A DNA stretch of 64,000 nt from Sphagnum magellanicum (lineage: Eukaryota > Streptophyta > Sphagnopsida > Sphagnales > Sphagnaceae), in contig CM038923.1 of NCBI GenBank assembly GCA_021904315.1, positions 2,728,001 to 2,792,000 of the forward strand, written 5' to 3'. The notes under the pieces are model-generated. The model saw only the letters and a list, made by a program, of their open reading frames with translations, searched no databases and was not told where the DNA came from. Numbering within the stretch: position 1 is the first letter of the stretch; each line of letters begins with the position of its first letter. Of the stretch, positions 58,950 to 64,000 are shown piece by piece. The position numbers and the translations under genes were made by a program.

Positions 58950-61900
58950 TCTTTGAAAAATATTTGATTAGGAAAAGCTTGTATGTTTTTTTTTAGGACA
59001 AAAAAATATCTAAGTGTTTGACATATACCCAAATTATTTTTAAAGTGCATAGGTGCATTAACAAAAATAAATAAAATTGAAAATTTTCCTTCGCTTTCTT
59101 ATAACAAACAAATAACCATGTACTCCACAAAATGTGGAATGTGGACCCTCATCTCATAACATTTTTTATATGTCATGATAATAACAAAATTCAAAAAGTT
59201 TCATCCTATTGGGGGAAAGGACAAATCGAAACATTGTTTTCTTTTAAACTTTAAATTCTAAACCTAATGAATAAAATGAAAAAGTTTTGTCAAATTTGTT
59301 TCAATGGGCAGTTTTTCCTCTCTTCCATGTTCATCAATGCATTGTTCCATCTTCACACAAACACTCAATAAATAATAAACCCCATCAAAAGCCTTACCAA
59401 AATATAAATCAAACATGTTGATATTTGATAACTTGAACAATTCCAATCAAATCACATAAGAGCCCATCAAAACATATTGGAAACAACCTTTCACAATTAG
59501 AAAAAGAATAAAGAACTTTGACAAGCTTCATTAAAAGACAAGACTAAATTATGATAACAAAAAACGAGAAAACTTCAACAACAAAAAACATTGTAACACA
59601 AACACCAAAGAATAAATGCATCACATAATAACCAACACTAAGAAAATCTATTGATCCTCCCCATTTTGTCAATATGTTCATATTATTATATGAAAGACAA
59701 AGACAACAAACAATCAAAATTGTGCAAGAATACATTATTGAAAAACCATATAATCAAATAGTAATTAGATAAATCGCATCAAAAAAGAAGTTACACACTT
59801 GCCTTTGTATGGACACATTACAAAAATAAGTCTCATGGGAAGACAAAAACTAAATTATGACAACAACAAAAGAAAACTTGAAAGACCAAAAGGTCAAAAG
59901 ACACAAAGAACAAAGTATAAAAGCATGACACAAAAACCAACACCCAAAAAATCCAAATTATCACCAATCCATTATTTTCCTTCACTCTAGCAATATGCCC
60001 ATATTGTTTGATGAAAAACAAAGCTAGTAAACAATCTAGAACCTTGAAAAATGGCATTGTTGAATAACCCTAACATAAATCTCATTTCATGATTTTTAGT
60101 GAACTTCTAAACTAAACTAAAGTGGATCATGTGACTCTAAAAATTCCTCGCCAACTTCCAACTCATATGTCAACTCCAATTATACTTCATGTGTACATTC
60201 AAAATCAAAAGGTTTCACACATCCAACACGCGAATCAAGGGACCAATTTTAATTCACAAATATCAACTTGTTTAAATTGTCTATTTGAACATAACATCTA
60301 TGCAAAGAAATTATGATTCTAGTGCATTGGAAAATATTCTTTTCGTTCAATCTGGCTAACAAAATGTTCCCCAAAATGTGTCAAACTAGTATAGCCACAA
60401 TGGGAAACTTAAGTTTTTCTACACACCACCATGTTAAAGCACATTTACAACTTTTTGCATTCACAAGATTACTTTGGAATGAATAGAACTTTCTATCAAC
60501 AATTTCAAAGAAATTGTTTGCATTTGTGTCAAAGCTTTGGAACTAACAATCCACAACAAAGCCAAAGTTTTGAAATTCTTTAACCCTTACAAATATTAAC
60601 AACTTGTACACATCCAACAAAAAAAAAACAACTTCTAATCATATTCAATAATTTGATTGGCAACATTTTCACACCCCACATAAATGTTGACAAGTCACGT
60701 GCATGTTTTTAAACCTAGGATCCAACATCAATGCTAACATTTATTTATTTATTGCATGTGAAATGTATGCAAAAAACAAATGAAAGGCTGAAAAGCTTCT
60801 AATATTTGGTATTTCATGCAAGCAATCAATTGTTCTATCTCAAAATTTTAAAATATATTTTTCCTCTTTAGCCAAATTATCAAGAACTTTTTGACATATA
60901 AGGTTTTCTCAAATTTCTTGACATGTCAATATGATAAACAAAAAAATGTTCCCAAAAAGCCAATGTCCCCTTCTTTAGTTTAAAACACAACCTTCACAAT
61001 TGGAAAAAAATCATTAACAACTTTATAAATTGCCCATGTTTTTGAAAAAAGTATATGGCTTTTGAACATCATTAATTAGTGATGGTAACACAAGGCAATG
61101 GAGCTTGAAAAGCCAAAGCTTATTGAAACAATAATATTCAATTAACAAATGTAATCAAATACCCAACATGTGTATAACACCCAAGATGCACATAAACAAT
61201 TTACAAATTCCAAGGGTATAATAGAATGAAGCAATTGAAAATTGAAAGGAAAAAAATCACTTACCTAGTCTTCACATGGGTGTTTAATTATATGGGCCTT
61301 GGTCCAAAATTTATAAAAGTTTATTCTCATGCCCACCTCCCCTTGCCAAAAAAAATAGGCGTATAATTCATTTTCAGATGTCACTTTGAGCCACTTTTAT
61401 TTACATAATGCAACCCATGAATTATTTTTCATCATTTAAAATGTTAGGTTCAATACATGGGTGTTCACATCATCCATGTTAAAATTGAACATTTCAATTA
61501 TTTCCATTGACACATAATTTGAATGGTAAACCAAAATGTAATACAAAATTATAAAGGGTGTTGTTGCAATGGTCATTGAATCATGTGCAAAATATCTAGA
61601 ATGTAAATTTAGACTTGTTGAAACATGATTACATTTGAAAAGATAAACCATTTCGTGCATATGGTATGTTTCAATGATTTGATGCAACATTCAACAACAA
61701 AAATAAATAAACAAAAAATTGAAGGTTCATTTCAACTCTATTTAAACTCCTGATTGTTATTGTAACTCATGTAATGTGTTACAATGGTAGTTATAGACCA
61801 TTGATAACTTGATAACTAGAGGTGACACCCTATTGAAATAAATTGTAATTTGAGTGACAAAAAGAAAAAAATGTTCTACAAAAAGCTTACAAACAAATGG

Positions 61901-64000
61901 GAGCTTATGACAAGATGATGTAACTTGTGACATGCCTCTTTTGAAAACAAGCACATCACAACTCTTTCATGTCAAACAAAATGACAAGTATCTTCATCCT
62001 TTCATTAAAAATGTGATTTTTTTTCAAAAAGGTCGTTGAATGGTGATGAAATCGATGGCCCCAATTCAAAGCAAGGAGGCTAAAAATGGTTTTTAAAATC
62101 AAATATATGAAAATTTCCCATTAAAAAAACATTAGTTGGGGTCCAACATTGATAGATGGTTGAAACATGTAATTGAACATTTGAATACATAATAAAATGA
62201 CTAATTAGGAATAGTTGTTTAAAGCATATAATTAAATCAAATTTATTATGTGAAGTTACACATCAAGCATGTCATTTGGGGGAATATTGATATAAAAATA
62301 TATTCAATTGTGAAATTAGGTTATGCAAAACAACAAAATTCATATAAGAAAATTTGGAACATTGTTGGTTTTTTCATGACCATGTGAAATGCATCAAAAT
62401 TAAAGACCTTTAGAACTCATGTTTATAACATTTTGTATTAAATAATGAGCCATATGAAATCAAAAGATGAGATAACACAAACATTGTTTTAAGTAAAACT
62501 AAATACTTGTTTTTGCTGCAATGAGTATAAGAAGTGAAATTCATTATCTTTATGGTGAACACGATAATTTTAAATTAGAAAACAATGAAAGTCATTTACA
62601 ATAATGGGATGAAAATGAAAGCCCTTAAACATACATAGGATTTCCATTGGGCTAATATATTTTACAAGCATATTAACAAACTTATACTAATGGAATATCA
62701 ACATGAAGACGTAATTTTAGTCCATGCTTGGAAAAACATGTAAAATGATGAAGTTGAAGCAAATTATTAGTGTGTTCATAAGTGGTAGACCCCATTTGGT
62801 GTTTTTTCCTTGTATTTCATCATTAAGCTCAATTATTAACTAACATGGTGGCATATAAGGTTGACTCATAAAGGTGATTGGGTGCAACAAAAAATGACAT
62901 TCTTTAAAAATATCATTATGTTGACATTATGTTAAATAAAACATATAATTTGGTCTAAGTTTACAAATAGTAGTTCAAAGGATAAAATAAATTTCAGATC
63001 TACAACCTTGCACAATCTTGTAAAAACATTTTTTTTGAACATAAAATATAAAATGTTCATAGGAAAATTTATGTAATTATTATGTTGAACAAAAATGTTT
63101 GTTGTGTTTCAAAACAACAACTTTAGATATTGATTTTTTCCTAACATATCCTTAAATGTTCTTCAAAATTGAATTGATCTCAAATAATTTTACACATCTA
63201 TCCATCAAATTTGACATAAATAAAAATGATAACAAGGAAATTTTAACATTTGAATGTTTTGGTGTTAAGCACAAGGGAACATAATCAAGTTTAAAGAGAA
63301 AAAAAGTCCCCACTTTATTTGATTTAATTTGGAATTAAAGCTTCTTGTGTGTCCAGATGGAAAAGTTAAAAATATTTGTTTAATTTTTGAAACTTCAATG
63401 AATGTGTTAAATTACAAGTGTGAATAGTGGTCAAGGTATACTTTGACCGCCTATGGTTTAAATGTTTATATTTAAAATCTATCGTTGAATTATTGTGAAA
63501 TTTAATGAACATATTCCACACATAATTTTCAATGATTATTAAAAAATGAAAACCCATTAAAAATGATTTTCATGTTGTTTGAATGGAAAATGCAAATTTA
63601 AGTTGAAGTTGATAAGTGCAATAAAAGGTTTTGTGCACAAAAAATTAAAATAAAAGTTCAAATTAATTTATGTAAAAGTTATTAACTCATTTAGTTTATT
63701 TAATTTATTTAAATTGTACTACTCAAAGTAGTATAAGGTTTTAAACCTAAACCTTAAATCTTTGTCGAAATTACACACAAATAAAATTTTAGGACACATT
63801 TAGATTTAGTTTTTTAAAAGGCCATCTTAACTTATTATTAATTTTCATAGAATATACTTGTAGGTTATTTGTTTATAAATGCATGTGTTTTGCGTTACAT
63901 CCATATAATTGTGTTCTTTTTCATTTAATAATGGACACTTGCTAGGGGTTGCAAATTTTAATTGTTTACACACATATTGTCACGAACATGAAAACAACCA
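58950..64000. other. AT-rich intergenic DNA to the window end, no gene recognised
   Basis: Very AT-rich DNA with short open frames only. Low-complexity runs and scattered diverged words (for example AAGACAAAAACTAAATTATGA near 59840, resembling AAGACAAGACTAAATTATGA near 59537) suggest old duplications: the blocks at about 59530-59710 and 59830-60020 share the order of several words. No domain, RNA gene or transposon end is seen. Confidence 0.55.

Noticed and set aside
1..64000. tRNA, rRNA genes or CRISPR arrays
   Set aside because: No cloverleaf with intact A/B boxes, no rRNA core sequence and no spaced identical repeats were noticed; the only regular arrays are contiguous tandem repeats.

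Overview
The window looks like nuclear DNA of a streptophyte plant. It carries intron-rich genes with GT-AG introns, Arabidopsis-type telomeric (TTTAGGG) motifs, a plant phragmoplast kinesin, and plant-type versions of HUS1 and of a DHX29-like helicase. Gene islands are separated by long AT-rich stretches with decayed transposons, which suggests a low gene density. I cannot name the species. A non-seed plant is possible but is only a guess. There are no operons or ribosome binding sites; genes were assembled by hand from splice sites, reading phase and remembered family sequences.

Layout. 1-7.0 kb: AT-rich DNA with a telomeric palindrome and a relic of a hAT transposase (about 3.6-5.3 kb). 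7.2-11 kb, + strand: a four-coding-exon gene for a coiled-coil protein with three C-terminal hydrophobic segments. 11.9-16.3 kb, - strand: a KIN-10A/PAKRP2-type kinesin (7 exons, about 1180 residues), convergent with the previous gene, with a duplicated promoter module carrying AACGG mitotic (MSA-like) cores. 17-30.7 kb: AT-rich DNA with tandem duplications, a TATAATAC-bordered GC-richer island at 21.2-21.7 kb and a GGGCCC/CCATGG repeat at 22.1-22.4 kb. 31.2-34.0 kb, + strand: HUS1 (8 exons, 310 residues) with an E2F-like site about 120 bp upstream. 37.37-41.23 kb: a complete but dead hAT transposon with terminal inverted repeats and an 8-bp target duplication. 43.8-57.6 kb, - strand: a DExH7/DHX29-type RNA helicase (34 exons, about 1510 residues) with a telo-box array about 200 bp upstream of its ATG. 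58.1-58.9 kb: a 93-bp tandem repeat. 59-64 kb: AT-rich DNA without a recognisable gene.

The genes do not form a pathway. HUS1 belongs to the DNA-damage checkpoint clamp, KIN-10A to cytokinesis, and DExH7/DHX29 to translation initiation. Each of these three has upstream motifs fitting its class (E2F, MSA-like, telo-box). I found no convincing new biological system. The most informative items are the dead hAT element, whose single reading frame is broken by five stops and no frameshift, its subterminal AGTTAACT repeats, the promoter modules, and the short TATAATAC-bordered island.
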